Assembly: GCA_907165065.1 (NCBI GenBank)
Contig: OU015523.1
Location: 13,577,834 to 13,641,833 of the forward strand
DNA: 64,000 bases
Origin: Caprimulgus europaeus
Lineage: Eukaryota; Chordata; Aves; Caprimulgiformes; Caprimulgidae
Direction of reading: 5' to 3'
This document shows positions 38,901-53,720 of the stretch, piece by piece. A program made the position numbers and the translations under genes. Each line of letters begins with the position of its first letter. The stretch's first letter is position 1. The notes under the pieces were generated by a model that was not told the origin of the DNA, searched no databases, and was given only the letters and a program-made list of their open reading frames with translations.

Positions 38901-41900
38901 CATTTGAACACCATTTACAGCTCTTCCAGTGATGTGGCCTGGAAATCATTTAGCTCAGCTAGGTTGGGACTAGCTTCTTCAGTGCCCCACATGTTGGACT
39001 GTGTCTATTATCCCCAGTGTAGCTGCAAAGAATAATAAGGCTGTATGTGATATATCCTCTATTATTTGAAGCAGCTGGAGTAAGGAAACATGAAAAATCT
39101 GTAGAAAGTCTTCCCTGACATATATCAGCTGAGGTTAGTGGAAAGAAGCCGGTAAGTAGAGACATTTGCAGGGGGTAGAGGCATTTATTTAATTTTCTGC
39201 AACAGATGCTACACATGTAAGCAGAAGCAGGAGATTCTTCTGCCTGATTCGGGGTTTGGACAGTTATGTCTGTCTTATTTTGCTTAGGAAACAGCAGTAA
39301 GACTGACAGAAGATTCTAATAGAGTGGACATTTCTAGTGAAGAAATTAAAATCCAGCATCAGATCGTTCACAGAAAGGTGCAAGAAACTTTCTAATCTTC
39401 AGGAGATAGGTATTGGTTTAAGTGACAATACAGCTCAGTATGTTGTTTCAGGGCTGCACCTGCATCGTCCTCATTTCTAATGTTTGAAGTTGGTATGAGG
39501 TGAAGTGAGGCATCCTGCTGTTCTTGCATTGTGGGGATCAAGGGAAGCAGAAATTAATTCTAATCCTAATAACAATAATTAGCTATCCAAGCTGGAATCC
39601 TAATCTTTCTGCCCTTCTTCTAAAAACTGTGGTTTCTCTCCTTTTCTATTCAGACTGTATTTAACATCACCTGAAGAAAAAACAAAAGGAAGTAAAAAAG
39701 CATTTGGGTGGGCATTTGGTTGTTAGCCAAGTCTAATCCATCAGTTGTGTTAGGCATAAAATAGTTCCGTTATAACTGATTTAATTAAGATATGCAGAAT
39801 CAAAAAAAATCTCTGGTATAACTCGAGAAAGGTCAGTTTATTTATCAAGCCTTGATTCTTCCTGATAGTCTCAATGTTTTTAATGTGTAGGATGGAATTT
39901 CCTGACTTCATGGAAAGGCAGAAGACTTGATCTGGGGGTTTCAGGATATGCTGGAGGTAAAGATCTCTCTTCCAGTTTTGCTAGTGCCTCATCCTGTCAC
40001 CTTCACTTTTTATAAGTGACTTGTAAAATATACTTCTGTCAAGGGAGAAGCTCAACTCCCAGGGCTACACATATTATATACATACAATGCTTATGTTATG
40101 ATGGGGATGCATTACTAGGAACTGAGAATAAATGTGTTTCTCTCATGTAAGAAGACTTCCTAACCCAAACAGTTCATTTTTTCTGATACTAATATGTGAC
40201 TAGGAATGAGCCCTACTTGCTGCACCAGAACAAACAAGGTCTGTCTGGCACAGGGAAATACCAGCCCACAGTTGTTAGCAATGTACAACTAAGAACAGTA
40301 TGGGGGGCTACAGCATCTCTATGACCGGATAATAGAGCCTTACCAACCCTGAAGATTGAAAAATAATTTCTCAACTTGTTGGTCACAAATCATATGACTG
40401 CAAAAGAAATGCATTTCCTTGGGTGGTTTCATGCTGTAACAAGAATGGCTAAAATAGGAGATCTCAGAACCACATGATTCCAGAAGCTGGGGAAGAAAAC
40501 TCTAAATATCACTTAGTTTGGGAACTTGACAATACTGAGATCGCTTCAGCTGAAGAAAAGAACATGATGGTAAAATTCTAGGAGTTATAATAAATTTTGC
40601 TTTTTATGTTTCAGTCAGGTCAGAACTAGGTTGGTGAATACAAGAAATTTGCATCTCTCTAGTGCTTGGCAAGCTTGTCTGAACAGTAATAGGAAAGAGG
40701 CAGTGAGTCAGAAACTCAAAAATCGTAACTGGGGGACTAGCAATGACATGTTGCCTCACAATACTCTGTTCTTTCTTTAGAAACTGCCATAGCTGCTCTT
40801 TGGCATGAAAATGCTGAAAGTAGAATGGAACAGCGTTAAAATCCAGGAAATATTGCAACTTGAATTTTGATGAGACAAAAGGGTGGTATTGAGCAAGCTT
40901 CCTACTTTGGGATGGTTTTCTGAACCCTGCGCCCTTTGATTATGATGACAACTTACAACTTGAGCTCTCTAAAGAGAACTGGTTACCCTGATAAGCTATA
41001 AATACCAACAGTGGCTTACTACTGAATTTGGCACTGTTGTCAGTGAGTGTGCAGCAGGAGTATAGCAGCTTTTCTTCTCCCAAAATCACTTTGTCAATAG
41101 ATTGTTGTGATCCAAATAACTGTCTAAGCAGAGTACAACTTTACTTGCAATGTGGAGTTCAGTGCAGGCTCTGCAACCTGTAGATAACCCAAATCTTTTC
41201 ACAGCTACTGTCTTGATGAGTGAAAATAATGATCTGAGAACTCAAATCACGTGGTTGCCTTAAAAATAACTGTCCTCCATACAGCTGAAGTAACTAAGAT
41301 TTCTTGCACTGGCTATCCACACTCAGCATGGACTTTCTACCTGATAGAATAAGCCGTCCGTACCATCTGTGGGAAGAATTCTGCAAAGTTATCAGTCACT
41401 TTTTCTTGCTAGTTGGCTTTCTCTGCTGATAAATGTATCACAAGGTCCTGTTTCACCAGAAATACTGCAAGAACTGAAATTACTTTAGAAGGAATGTCTC
41501 ATCTATGTTGCATGGTTCTTCCATTGTATCTACTTACCTCCCACCCTACTTTTTGGCTATTATAGCAGTAGGATCTAAGAGACGGATGTTACATTTCTTC
41601 CAGAGGACAGAACTTTCCTTTTTCTCCATTCTATCTCACGAGTTTTGCTAGAATTCACAGTAAGCCAAAATATATTTTAATCTCTTTCCCAGCTGTTTCC
41701 AAGCATGTTGTCTGATAGTCATTATTTGTCTCGTTGTCCAATGCGTGAGACCAGGCAGTTAGGATGATGTGCATTTGACTTGCGGGTGAATTCAGTAGAT
41801 TAGAAAAACTTGCTCTAGTTGCCCTTTCATCTCCACCTTGTGGTCAAACCAGATGAAGCTGCCCTCTTTCAGAAATACATTTTAGGATGGAATGAAATAC

Positions 41901-44900
41901 TTTATTCAACCCAAAGCAAAAGATTGTATTTGTTTGAAGGAGTATGATTTGTGGGAGGTTTTTAAAGTGGTTTTGAAGGTCTACTTTCTGTGAAACTTTA
42001 GGAGAAAGCATGTACTACTGTATGATTTTTACCTAACATAATTGCTTGAACAGGTGTGGCATAATGATTGGTCATCATTATATGTAGCTTTATTTTAAAA
42101 TTTTTAAATTGAAAAGTTTTATTATACTTTTTTATCCATCCTGACATTCACCCGCATTTAGACTCCTGTGAAGATTCGTCTTTGTCTAAGAAAGGTAAGT
42201 TCATTCTTCTGTACATTTCAGAATAAGACAAATGAGAAAAAAACAATTTAATGAGGTTTTCACATTAAATCTAAAGATTTAAGAATTTAAGCATGATAAG
42301 AATCACTGCTTGAACCCATCTCAGAAAACTTGAAATAAGCAGAACCGAGTTTGCTCTAAGGAACATTGCCTCTGATGTACTTGATAGCTGTGATTTAACT
42401 CATTGTTTTCCAATACAAGATGGAGTTTGTAGGTGCCTCTCAATACAGTGTGTATGAATGGGACAGTTCTACAGAATACAGGCACGGGTTTACTGTGGCT
42501 TCGTACCTATTGGAAGGAGTTCCATAATTAAGTAGTTTTCCTGGTGGGATGGGCTACCTGCCTCCTGCAAAAGCTGAGACTCACTGGGTTAGAGGGTTGT
42601 TCGTGCTTGCCCTGTCTCATAACACGTTGTGTTTTGATGACACTGTCAGGCAACGTGTGAAATGAATAAACTCTATTTGATGCAATGTAAGATAACCTCC
42701 TGATGTACAGATGCTAAGCAAATTACTTAATAGGAAAAAGTTCATCTGCATGAGTGGAAATACCACTTGAAGTAAAAATAAACAAGGGCCAACCAGCCTA
42801 CTGATGGAAAGACAGATAACAGTAAGGGAAGATTAGGCAGGCAATATTTATTTTTGCATAGTTATACTAGCTGCACTGTGAATAATTGCAGGCTTATCCT
42901 GCAGATTTGGCACTGAACAGTCAGTCCCCCATTACTGAGATTGTCCCATCTAGGAGATCCTTTTGGACTGTTGGTTAGGTTAGAACTTGTAGATTTTTAA
43001 TCCCTTTTGCACAGAGATGAGTAGGGCTCTCTCCGAGCTGATTATTATTCCAGGAATGAACAAACTGAACCAAGAAACAATTTTGGTTCAGAATAAGAAT
43101 CTGGATAGTGACAAAGCCTAGATGAAACCCTGGCATTATGTTCAGTTTAAGCACAGTCCTCTGGACCAAGGCTGTCCTGCTCAGCGGTAGCTATGAGTGA
43201 CACACAGTCTATTTTACAGTCCTACAAGAAACAACCCATTTTGTGGCTACTAGACCGATGCAGGACTCGGAGTAGCTAGTCTCTGCCCTGTTTCTGTAGC
43301 TCTATCTACATCACAGTGCTCAAGAGCGACTGCATGCTGTGTAACTCTAGATGCAGAGCAAAGACCCTAGTAACCAGCAACTGAAACCCATTTCTGGTTA
43401 GACTTCTAAAGCTTGGCCCTGTGCAGCTAGTTTGCCCTTTGTAGAGGTTAGGTTCCTACTGTCAGGGTGCACTAACAAGCCTTAATGATCCTGACTGGTC
43501 TCAGCCCCAGGAGCATCATTTAAGCCCAGGTGTGGGTCCTTGCTTCCTGTATGAGCTGCCTTGTAGGAGTGCTGGTCTTCTAGTTGTCTACATCTATATC
43601 ATGCTCTGGACTGATTCCATAGCTTGACCCTAGGTATGTCCTGTGTCTGTGAAGGTGCCTGATGACTGCTGGCCTGTGTCTGACCCTGGTTACTTTCACT
43701 AGACCTGACCTTGGCTTGTGGATTGACTTCCCAGTGTGACCTTGGACCAGCCTTACCACCATAAGCTTGCTGAATGATCTGGATTGGGTTACTGTCCCCT
43801 GGACTTCCCTGCCAGAAGAGGAAGCCTTCTAACCCCACTTTTCTCTGCTGGAAGAGTGGTGAGAAAGTCACTTCAATCATACCCCTGATAGTCATTGCAC
43901 CTGGCATGTGGGCATTCCTTGGCCACAGGCTGCTGCTGCTTCATCTATGGTCAGTGTGCAGTTTTTACCTGGCACTAGATAAAAGACCAATAAAGGAGGG
44001 CCCTTGCTTTAGTTCAACTTAAGTCTTAGACTGGTGGGAGAGGATTTTTTTTTTTTTTTTGCTAATTAGAATGTTATTAGCTATGTAAATGTCACCCTCA
44101 ATTATGCTGGCAAGAATACTCAATTTGTTGTTAACTCCTTGTTATTGCCCGTATTCCTGTAGTAGGAATTCTTCCCTTTTACTCTGCTGTAAAGAGGAGC
44201 TAATTCTGACTCCAGTACTGTTACTAGGTTTGCAGTCTCATTACTGAGAGAAATCTGGATGAAGGCATGTCTGCACACCCTGATAGATACCTCATAACCT
44301 TATTCCATCTTGCTAAGATGGGTACTGCAAAAATCTCTTTTGATGGTTCTGAAGTCTTCACTGATGTTGAGATAAGAGACAGTGATCTCAACTGCGTTCT
44401 TATGTAATGATTTCTTTAGCATATCTTTTCAATTCTAAAGAAAAAATAACTAAATCACTGACAGTAATAGGAAAAAAGTTTCCATCAGCTCTTAGAATTA
44501 CTTGTCTGAATGAGATGCTAAAGCTCCCATAAAATGGTGCTGTCAGCAGAAAGCACCAATGAGTGGTGACACTATTTGCATTTAAATTTCATGTTCAGAA
44601 AAGCTTGTAATATTTTCAGCACTGACCAGAAGAGACATCAAAGGATACAGTCCCTAGGACTACTTTTTAAGCACTTACAGAAAAAACTGTGTGTATACCC
44701 TGGATCCTCAATGATATTTATTTGGGTTTTAGTTTTCATAAGTTTAATATTTAGTTCATAAAATAGGTTGTAAGTTTTATAAGTTGGATACTTTGTTCTC
44801 GTAAGTTTCTTTCTCCACCCTAAAGTCTGTTTTCCTGATGCCAGCATAAGGTGGGTTAAATTCCAGAGGACTTGGGTTTCTGGCCATATCCCTCTGTCAT

Positions 44901-45319
44901 ATCATCCAATTATCCTGGAGCATGTTTATCTTTGGAAGAGTAGCTCTACATCATGACTGCTACTGATGCATTGGGTTAATGCAGCCCTTATTCCCTGGTC
45001 ATCTGGGATAGACATTTGGCCTACCTGCCATTTCAGGAAGCAATGTCACCCTTTGTCAACTGGCCTCTACAACTTCTGTTTCCCTTCTGTACCTCATGTA
45101 AACACCTGGGGTTCTGACCTGATCTCTGATGTGATCTTAGTGTCTTGCTAAGACTGTGACAAAGTTGGAAAGAAGCAGCCTGGGCACAGAGCCCTGGCCT
45201 TGGTGTGTAACAATGCTGTGTCCAAAGAACAGTCTGAGCCACCCTTTGCACCTGTAATCTCCTCACACAAGGCATGAGCGGTTTTTGTACTCAATCAAGC
45301 CTTGGTATCAGATGCCCAA
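35931..45319. other. Long stretch without recognised gene
   Basis: AT-rich with short unsupported frames and a T16 run at 44045-44060. If unit 2 (45320-45545) was once a CD200R gene, its V, C and tail exons should lie here. I found no recognisable copy. Confidence 0.5.
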
Positions 45320-45545
45320 TTCCTGTTGTGCCAGAACATCTTCAGCAAGCAGAGTCATTGCTCTTTCTTCATCACTGTGCTGTGATTCCCCATTGTTCTG
45401 GTGGAGTGGGTCATTGAAGCTGGCTGGAGAGCTTCCACCTCCTGCCTTTTTGCAGAGCTGGGCTTCCTGTACATTCTTTGCCTTGCTTCGTCTCACAGGG
45501 CTGATTTGTGGCTGATAAACCCCACAGCAGAGCTCAAATAGGGTA
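45320..45545 (-). promoter_or_regulatory. Diverged copy of the CD200R 5' region (unit 2)
   Basis: Collinear similarity to gene A 32220-32490 is visible by eye. It includes CCAGAACATCTTCAGCA (A: CCAGCACATCCTCAGCA), the block ending GCTTCCTGT and the block GATAAACCCCACAGCAGAGC. The ACAGGAAGC-type ETS core is kept at 45462-45470 on the minus strand. I could not find an intact signal-peptide exon next to it. It may be a decayed paralogue, an alternative promoter, or an unnamed repeat. Confidence 0.5.
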
Positions 45546-46639
45546 GGAGTTTCTTCTTGTCTCTGTTCCATATCAGAGAGAGTTTTCTGATTCTGAGCTA
45601 GTGGAAGAAAAATATTCTTCCTTTAGCACTGAAAATGCTAAAATTATAGTCTCTTCTGCAAAATGATAACAATATGTCTTTTTACAGTTGTGGTTTTGAT
45701 GCTTTTTCCAGTGAAGAAGTGCTCAGGCATTAGCAGGAGTGGAGTTCTGAGCCCATGTCCAAAGAGTCCTCCCAGGTGGTTGGAGAGAACATGAGGAATG
45801 GGGTAGAGATGATGGATGCCTGTCACACTCTTGTCAGGCTTGGGACCTGGTACTAATCCTGTTCCATATGCCTCTTCTAGTGCATACTGTCTATCTCTGG
45901 AAAATTTAGCATAATCAGAAGCAAAACCACCTAGCCTAGGGGAGCTTTGAACATGTATCAGGCCTACTTGTCCATTGGCTCCTTGCCTAAGTGAGAAGTT
46001 GTGTTGGAAAGAACCCTGTATTTTTTAAGTTGCTACTGTCCCGTCTGTTACCTGGCAATTATTCCCAATCCTCACAGGGCATCTTATGTGTCTGTCCTTT
46101 GCTCCCTGTCTCTAAAATACTAATGAAATCACCTGCCTACCTCAGTAGTAGATGGTGACTTGCCTAGACACCAGGTTAAATGTAACTTCTGACCTATAGA
46201 AGGTCTTGATCATCAGAAAGTTTATCTATTCGAGGGTATCTTGGATGTTAAGATTATGTGGGTGGACTTCTGTGTAATCCTCTGGGACAAACTGGCAAGT
46301 AGTAATTAATTGGAGTAGTAATAATGGATTGCAGTCTGTAGTCATATCTTTGCTGTTTTCTAGGTAAAACGCTTTGTGTTCACTTCCATCTTGAAGCTTG
46401 TTGACTGGACATTTTTGGTAAGGGAAAACTGAAGGCAATTTCTGGACCTCTGGGGAAAAGTCTGCTGTTTATTTCTCTTACAGTTTGTCTAGACAGCATC
46501 TAACCAATTTGCAGAAAACTGTAAATAGTGAACATAATGCAGATAAAAAAGATAAGGCTACGAGTGGAACTCAAATACAGCAGGTACTCAGAGGATGTTG
46601 CTGACAAAGTATTTCTCTGGTAGTATCAGGTATAAAGCT
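45546..46639. other. Intergenic, nothing recognised
   Basis: No named repeat or coding signal was seen. Confidence 0.55.
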
Positions 46640-47101
46640 ACCAGAGAGTATCCAGAGGAGGGCCATGAAATTGGTGAAGGGCTTAGAGGGGAAGCCATAT
46701 GAGGAGAGGCTGAGGTTGCTTGGTTTCTTCAGTCTGGAGAAGAAGAGACTGAGAGGAGATCTCATCGTGGTCTATAACGTCCACACAAGGGGAAGAGGAG
46801 GGGTAGGAGCTGATCTCTTCTCTATGTTGACCAACAATAGGACTAGAGGAAATGGCAGGAAGATGTGCCAGGGGAGATTTAGGTTGGACATCAGGAAAAG
46901 GTTCTTCACCCAGAGGGTGGTGGAGCACTGGAACAGGCTGCCCAGGGAGGTGGTCATGGCACCAAGCCTGACAGTATTCCAGAAGCATTTGGACAAGGCC
47001 CTCAGACGCATGGCCTGAATCTTGGGATTGTCCTGTGCTAGGGCAAGAGTTGGACTCTGATCCCTGCAGGTCTCTTCCAACTCACAACATTTTATGATTC
47101 C
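46640..47101 (+). mobile_element. CR1 LINE fragment, 3' end, plus strand
   Basis: Matches the 3' end of avian CR1. It has GTATCCAGAGGAGGGCC, the block GAGGAGAGGCTGAGG, a TGGAGAAGAAGAGACTGAG block, a GAGCACTGGAACAGGCTGCC block and a terminal TCTTCCAACTC followed by TTTTATGATTC. It is 5'-truncated as usual for CR1. The residual frame at 46665-47018 is the end of ORF2 and is not a host gene. Confidence 0.93.
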
Positions 47102-50100
47102 AATAGAGTGCCTTTCAGCTGCAGCGGGAACACTTTCACTGTGTGAACCTGACGTTAATTTAAGATATATATTCAAGCCAGTGTAACTTTCTGCTACTGA
47201 ATTCTTTGTGGCTTTCAGTCATGCAGTTACATTACCACAACAAGCTAATAGCAGCCCCAATTTAGTCCTGTGAAGTGCTTACTGTGCTGCCTCTCAGTGC
47301 AAAAGGAAAATGTTCTCTTTGCTCTGATGGCTGATTTACACACCACACTTTGTATGGTTTAGACTGCTTAGTAACTGTACTGCCTACACAGGCACACAGG
47401 TAGAACTGTAGGCCTAGGTGGTACCTTTTAGTAGGTTTGGCTTTTCTTCAAATGACTTCATAAAACATGGATGTGGCTATGAAGAAGCCTCTTTAACAGT
47501 CAAAATACTGACTGTATTGGGTGGGAATCTGGCTCATGCCTGTGTTCTCCAGATGTACTGCTGACAAGAGAGTGGCTGTGATGGAGAGACCATGAGAAAT
47601 GTTGGGTGGACTGGGAATATCAAGACCTTCAAAATCAGACTGTAACAGGTCTGTCTCAGCCTTTGTCTCTTGATGTATCTAGTAATCTATGTGGTCATTC
47701 TCATAAGAGCTTAGTATGTTGGGGCATGTGATTATGCTGGGCAAAAAGAACAAAACAAAGAGGTTTTTATCTGACACAGCCATGTTATGGTTTCCCAGTG
47801 TTGGTTGCAACTCCTGTGTCTCTGTGATACAAGACAGAATGAAAATGGAAAGAAACCTATCCATAGCATGTGCTTGTTCCTGAAAAATAGTTTAATTTAT
47901 GTCACAGGAGAAAGAACTACAGAATTTCTCTGTAGAAAGCACCCTTACAATTTGTCCCTTGTGGAAATGCTCACTCACTGACAGATTTGAGGCCTCCCAG
48001 ACACTGAGGGAGATACTAAATAATACAATGGAGCCTTTTCTACTTTGGACACAGGCAATTCCAGTACTGAACCTGTGCAGTGCTCTTCCCCATCAGTGGC
48101 TAGCTCTGTGCTGACAGGCTAGAATATGGGGCTAGCTAAAAGTAGTTGCCACTGGTACTGGTTTTGACACGGGTAGAGCCAGAAAGCAGAAAGGCTGGTG
48201 CATGACTTTTGGCTTCAGTCACTGGCTCTGCTGGTTTTGGCCCATTTTCTGAGAATAGTGTCTCTACATGGATTACTTCTGTAAATCGAACCCAAAGATC
48301 TATGTCCCACAGACCCCCAGGACAGCTGCTGAACCACACAGAGCAGACGAAATTTAGACTGTTTTCCCAGTGTTTCACCCTCGTGATATTTCTGATACAC
48401 AGCCTTATCTTTCAGGGTAATGAGACATATAAAAAACCCAGACTTTTCAGGCAAGTTTCTAAGGCAAGATCTTCCTACTATGCAGCATGGGGCATAGAGA
48501 CTAAAGTGGGAATACTGGCTTATCACTCCTCCTCTGTTTCCTTGCTGCTCTTCAGCAGGATTTGGGATTTAGATTGATGGTCATGGTTATAGGTTTCTTC
48601 TTTAGATTTCTTCTGCTGGACTTTTCCTCTGAACCTTAGAGGCTCATTGTGTTCTTCTGTCATGGCAAATCAAGCAATCCTGAATCCCCCTGATTTAGGA
48701 AATGCAACAAGTGTTCTCTGTCCAGCTATGGGAAGGGCTGTGTCACTCTCACTCCATTTCCCTTTTCTGAAGTGGCAGGCCTAGCCCTCTGTTTTTATTT
48801 TGTTCCTACTTGTAGGCTTAGAATTGGTTTGAATTTGAATTTATACAGATACATTCCTGTCTTTAGAAATCCTTCTGCTTCAAAATGGTATTACTGTTCT
48901 TGCAAAGATTCTTAAAGTCTGAGTCTACACTCATGTTACTGCATATAAAGTCTTATAGCAACACTGGACTATACCTGTGCTTTCATTCTCTAGAATTTAT
49001 GCACCTTCCTTTAGGAAGAAAGGTTCAGTGAACAGTGCAGTGTGCATATGAATTGTACATTTACAAAGTTTTGTCCCTTGATTAATTTTGGCCAGGCCTT
49101 TATGGGACTCAGCACAGCATATCACTAACAGGAAGGCAAACACTGCCAAATGTTAACTGCCTATCTAAGATGCCACTGCTACAGCTTTTCAAATGAAAGA
49201 AGGTCCACATTTTCTGGTACAAGTAGAATGTTATTGAATTATTAATCTAAAATAAAATGTAAAGGAAAAAAAACAAAACAAAAAACCCCCAAGTATCAGA
49301 CTGAGGCAGAGATATGCTGCAGGTAATTCCAGCCCAAACTCATAACACTTGGCAATATTGTAGAAAACAGACTCTTCTAATGGGAACTGTTGCACACTCT
49401 TAAGAGCTGACTGCATCAGACCCACCTACAAGCACCCACTCATGCTTCTGCACAGTAGGTGCATAAAGCCTACTTGTGAAAAAACACAGTAGAGTTTGGT
49501 CAGAGTAAAAGGCTTTTCCTCCTACTCATGTTTCAGGGGGTTCCTTTCTAGGTTAAAGCTTTTTTTGCCTCTTCTTTGTGTCTAATCCCTTTCCAAAGTG
49601 ATGAGTTACACTTAGCAGAAGGCCCTGAAGTCAGTCCTATGACTTCCATTAGTCATACTGCATGAAAGTGGAGCGCCTATGGATTATGGTGCCACACTGA
49701 AGCATAACCTAAGATCAACCTTGTTCCAGATTTCAGACCTCCTGTTTGCTGTTGGGCAGGCAGTTGCATGTAGTTTTCCAACTGTAATGGCATGCATATT
49801 AAAAGTGCTATTATGTGAGTAAGCATGCTGGAGATGAAGAGGTGCTTACCTAGCTAGGTGTTGCTAGCTTGAGATAGGTAGAACAGAGGTCACTGGGGAG
49901 CTCGCATGCTGAGAAGATGTGGGTGGATTTTTCATAATCTTCTGATGGACAGGTACACTGAGTAAAAAATAAAGAACCTGTGGTCACAGATTTGCTATCT
50001 TGCAAGTAAGCATGTGTGGTAGAGGAAGACTTGAAACTTACTGATCTCTGTTTTGGTAATGGAAAGTTAGAGCTAATGGCTGGTTTTCTAACAAGAAGCT

Positions 50101-52929
50101 CCACCTACTTCTTGCTCCCTTTGTACCATTAGTGTAACCATATTGCATCAAGAGGATGATAGGTAAAAAAGGCACAGAAAATCATATGTTAAAGGCTTGA
50201 AAATGAAGCAGTCAGAAAAAGGAAGGAAAGGCCCAATCATTGCATAGTGTATGTGTGTTCTTTTAGAGTCTGTAATTAGTCAGAATGTGACAGTGTACAC
50301 AGACCACAGGGAAAGACTGCCCAGGAAGAATTAATGAGGGGCTTCATGATTTTGCCTAGCTGTGGCTGGGCATTTGCTGGAGTGGTCTGCAGCTGAGGCT
50401 GTCTCTGTAGGAGAAAAGAAACTGCAGGGGAAACAGCTTTGTTAGAAGTACTATTTATAGCTTAATATGGCTGGTTTTCACTTGCTTGACATGGACACTG
50501 TGCTGGAACTCAGAGTACTATCTTCTGCTGGCCTGGGTGCTGCTCTCTTTCTTCTTCCAAGGGAGCTCAAGAATGGATTATCTGCAAATTGTGGAGAAGC
50601 TCCAGTTTTCCTGTGATCCTGTGGTGTCCAGAGTGAGATGCTGACTCTTGTTGTCCCTGAGAGAAGGGAAACCTGCAGCTGGGTATGTAGAAAGGAGTTG
50701 TTAAGGATGCTCGCTCTTTCTTTTCTCTTGTGCTCTGTCTGTATACACACAGCTGTGCAGTAAGGTTACTGCTTCAATCTGAGCCTGGCAGGCACCAGTG
50801 CAACTTTTCTGTGGCACTTCTGAAGTTCTGACCTGGTCTAGTGATGGCACCTGGCTGCAGCATGTTGCTTGGACTCTAAGTTGAAGGAAATGTAAGCATG
50901 CTTGTTGGTGAGGTTTGTCATGGTAAGTGCATGCAAAGCTCAACTGATTCAAATCAGTGGATCTCAGTTGAGTGCCTTCCCTTGTGATAGGTTTGTTTTA
51001 GTGTGGAAACTCACTCACCAGTGTGAGTATGAATATGTGCTGGGTCAGCGTGGTTTGCTGTGCCTAGACTTCTTGTGGCTTTCAATAATACAGGTTGCTT
51101 ATCATGAAGCAATAACAGCAAACCACAAGAGCTATTTGAAATTAAGTCCTTGCCTATGATTTATTTGCCTATCATCCCTGCTTTGTAGGATTTATATGGT
51201 GACTCAACTAACTGTGCTCACATATCCTTGCACAGAAATCCATGTTTATAGTCAGTCTTCAATTGTATGAGTTTAACAAGGCATTTGCTGGTGGTATATA
51301 CACCAGGCTTTGGGGGACACCAGAAGACTTATACAATATAGAACTTTTCTTCCTCTAACTGCTTTCAGCTCAACCCATCTCAGAAACTGAGCTACTTGTA
51401 GACAACTTTCTGCTGATGCGAATGAAAGAATGTGTTCACCCCAATGGAAGGGTGACTTGTTAGAAAAACTTTGGTCCAGAAACCTTGAAGGTCCACTTCT
51501 GAATAAAAAGGTGCCTATCTTCTCCAGTGTTCTAGGGAATAAAAGTTTGCCTCCCATTAACTTTCATCGTGGCTAGGAACTAGTTTATTTCTGTTGGAAA
51601 AACTTGCTTGAAAACTAGTTCTTCTGACAAATAAATAACCTACTGAAACCACCCAAGAAGAATGTTGAAGGATCCTGTGTTCTGTGTGAAAGGTATACTG
51701 CCTGTTAATGGCTGGAAGGCATAGCCAAACCAATTCAAACAGGAAAGCAGGCACACATTTATTTTTCTCTTTAGTACTACAGTAAGGCTAAAGCTGGTTC
51801 TAGTATTAGTATTTTCCAACAGCCTTGCTGATGAGGACTGTTCCCACAGAACCTCTGAAGACAATAGCTTTGTTCTCTTTTGTCATGAAGGAAAATGTCT
51901 ACTATCCCTACTCCAGGAGAATCTGGGGCAAAATCCATACTTTCCTTTCAGAAAAATCTTTCTAAAAGACATGCTAACAAAGTATTGTAGTTAAAATACA
52001 TTAAACTAGGGAAAATTGACTTGCTTTGTAGAATATAGGCCATTGTTTCTTTTATTTCTGCAAATAAGGGTGAGGTAAAACCTGGGTTCATGTTTGAAGA
52101 AGAAACAAAAGCAAAAATCCAATTAAAATCAACTCCTGGATTCTAGAGTTACATGGCAATTTCAGTTGCCTCAAGTCTCAGAGGCTGTACTGATCTTCAG
52201 AGCAGTATTGGGAATGACTGTAAACATAGATCAGTAATTCACCCAGGACTAACTTCACCAGCACAATGCCAAACGCTACATTAACACAATATTTTGCTGC
52301 TATGTTATGAGCAGACATGCAGAATAATTAAGCATCTAGTTGCATGTAGGGGGAGAATGATTCTTCACTTCCAGCCTTTGCTCTGATTCAAGTGTGGACT
52401 GAAAATGCGATTTCTCATCAGTTCCCATGGGAATACATTTATTTATATGTCTCCAGATATTTTTGTATCTGGTTATTTATGCCTTAGTTACCGAGGTAAC
52501 ATTTCTGAAATATACTATCTGCTCTTTAAGTTCCATCTTATGTGTCAAGCAAGTAATAACACTTACCTTTCAGGGTGGAAGGAGAATTTGAAGTGAGCCA
52601 AAACAGCACTTGATTCACTGTGGGGATTTTCTGTGCATTTTTTATTGTTGCTAGACTTCAGGGAAGACTTAAAGGTTTCTAGATGATGAATCTCAATGTT
52701 TAATCCTCAGGCTTTTTTTGGCTGAAGCAAGTTAAGGCATTCAGAAATTTAACATCCCTCATAAATATTCCCAGCTCTGCTTGATTCTACATCAGTAGAA
52801 CCAGAGCTCTTATGCTGTGTGAAACATGACAAGACAAGGAAAACTGTCTGTTGTCTTGACCTGCTGTTGCTGACTTTTCTGCCTGCTTTTTATAACTCAG
52901 GACTGGATGGGTTCACTAACCTTGTCCAC
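47102..52929. other. Long stretch without recognised gene
   Basis: Unremarkable AT-rich sequence. Several short frames (for example at 48.1-48.6 kb) show no domain I can recognise. No CD200R-like exon was found. Confidence 0.5.
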
Positions 52930-53720
52930 ACTGAGCCTTCTCTTCTCCAGGCTGAACAGACCCATCTCTCTCAGCCTCTCATAATATGAAAGATGCTCTG
53001 GTCCCTAAGTTATCTTTGTGCCCTCTGCTAGACTCCCTCCTGTAAGTCAGTATCTTCCTTGTACTGAGGAGCCCAACGCTGGACACGTGGCCTCACCAGG
53101 GCTGAGTAAAGAGGAAGGATCACCTCCCTTGACTTTTTGGCAATGTTCTTCCTAATGCAGCTCAGGATGCTGTTGGCCTTCTTTGTCCTGTGGGTGTGTT
53201 GCTGGCTTATGGTCAGCTTGGTGTCCACCAGGATCCCAAGGTGCTCTCTCTCCAGCTGGTGGGTTCCCAGCCTGTATTGGTGCCTGGACTTGTTCGTACC
53301 TAGATACAGGACTTGTCATTTTCTGTTATTGAGATTCCCCTTATCCTAATTCTCCAGCCTGTCCAGGTCCCTCTGAATGGCAGCACAATCCTCTAATGTA
53401 TCAGCCACTCCTCCCAGTTTTGCCTTGTTAGTGATTTGCTGAGGGTGCACTCTGTCCCAGTGTCAAGGCCATTAATGAAGAGGTAACAACCACTGGGGCA
53501 GGCAGCCAGAGCCTTGCCTCTGACTGGCCTTTGTGCTACTGATCACTGCCCCCTGTGACTGTCTGTTCAGGTGGTTATACATCAATGTCACTGTGCACTT
53601 ATCTGGCCCATACCTTTTCAGCTTTTCTATGAGAATGTTGTAGGAGACCATGTCAAAAGTCTTTCAGTGGAGGTACACATCCACTGCTCTCTGCTGCACA
53701 GAGCAGGTCTAGTCGCTGTC
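52930..53720 (-). mobile_element. CR1 LINE fragment, minus strand
   Basis: On the plus strand this reads as antisense CR1: TTCTCTTCTCCAGGCTGAAC, the CTCAGCCTCTC block, CCAGCCTGTCCAGGTCCCTC and a GTGTCAAAGGC-like block near 53654. The minus-strand frame 53228-53028 encodes the C-terminal part of the CR1 reverse transcriptase (REVILPLYSALVRP). Small deletions are present. Both ends are truncated. Confidence 0.9.

Noticed and set aside
46665-47018. 117-codon plus-strand frame with RRDLIVVYN-like CR1 features
   Set aside because: It looks like a gene but is the end of CR1 ORF2 in a 5'-truncated fragment.
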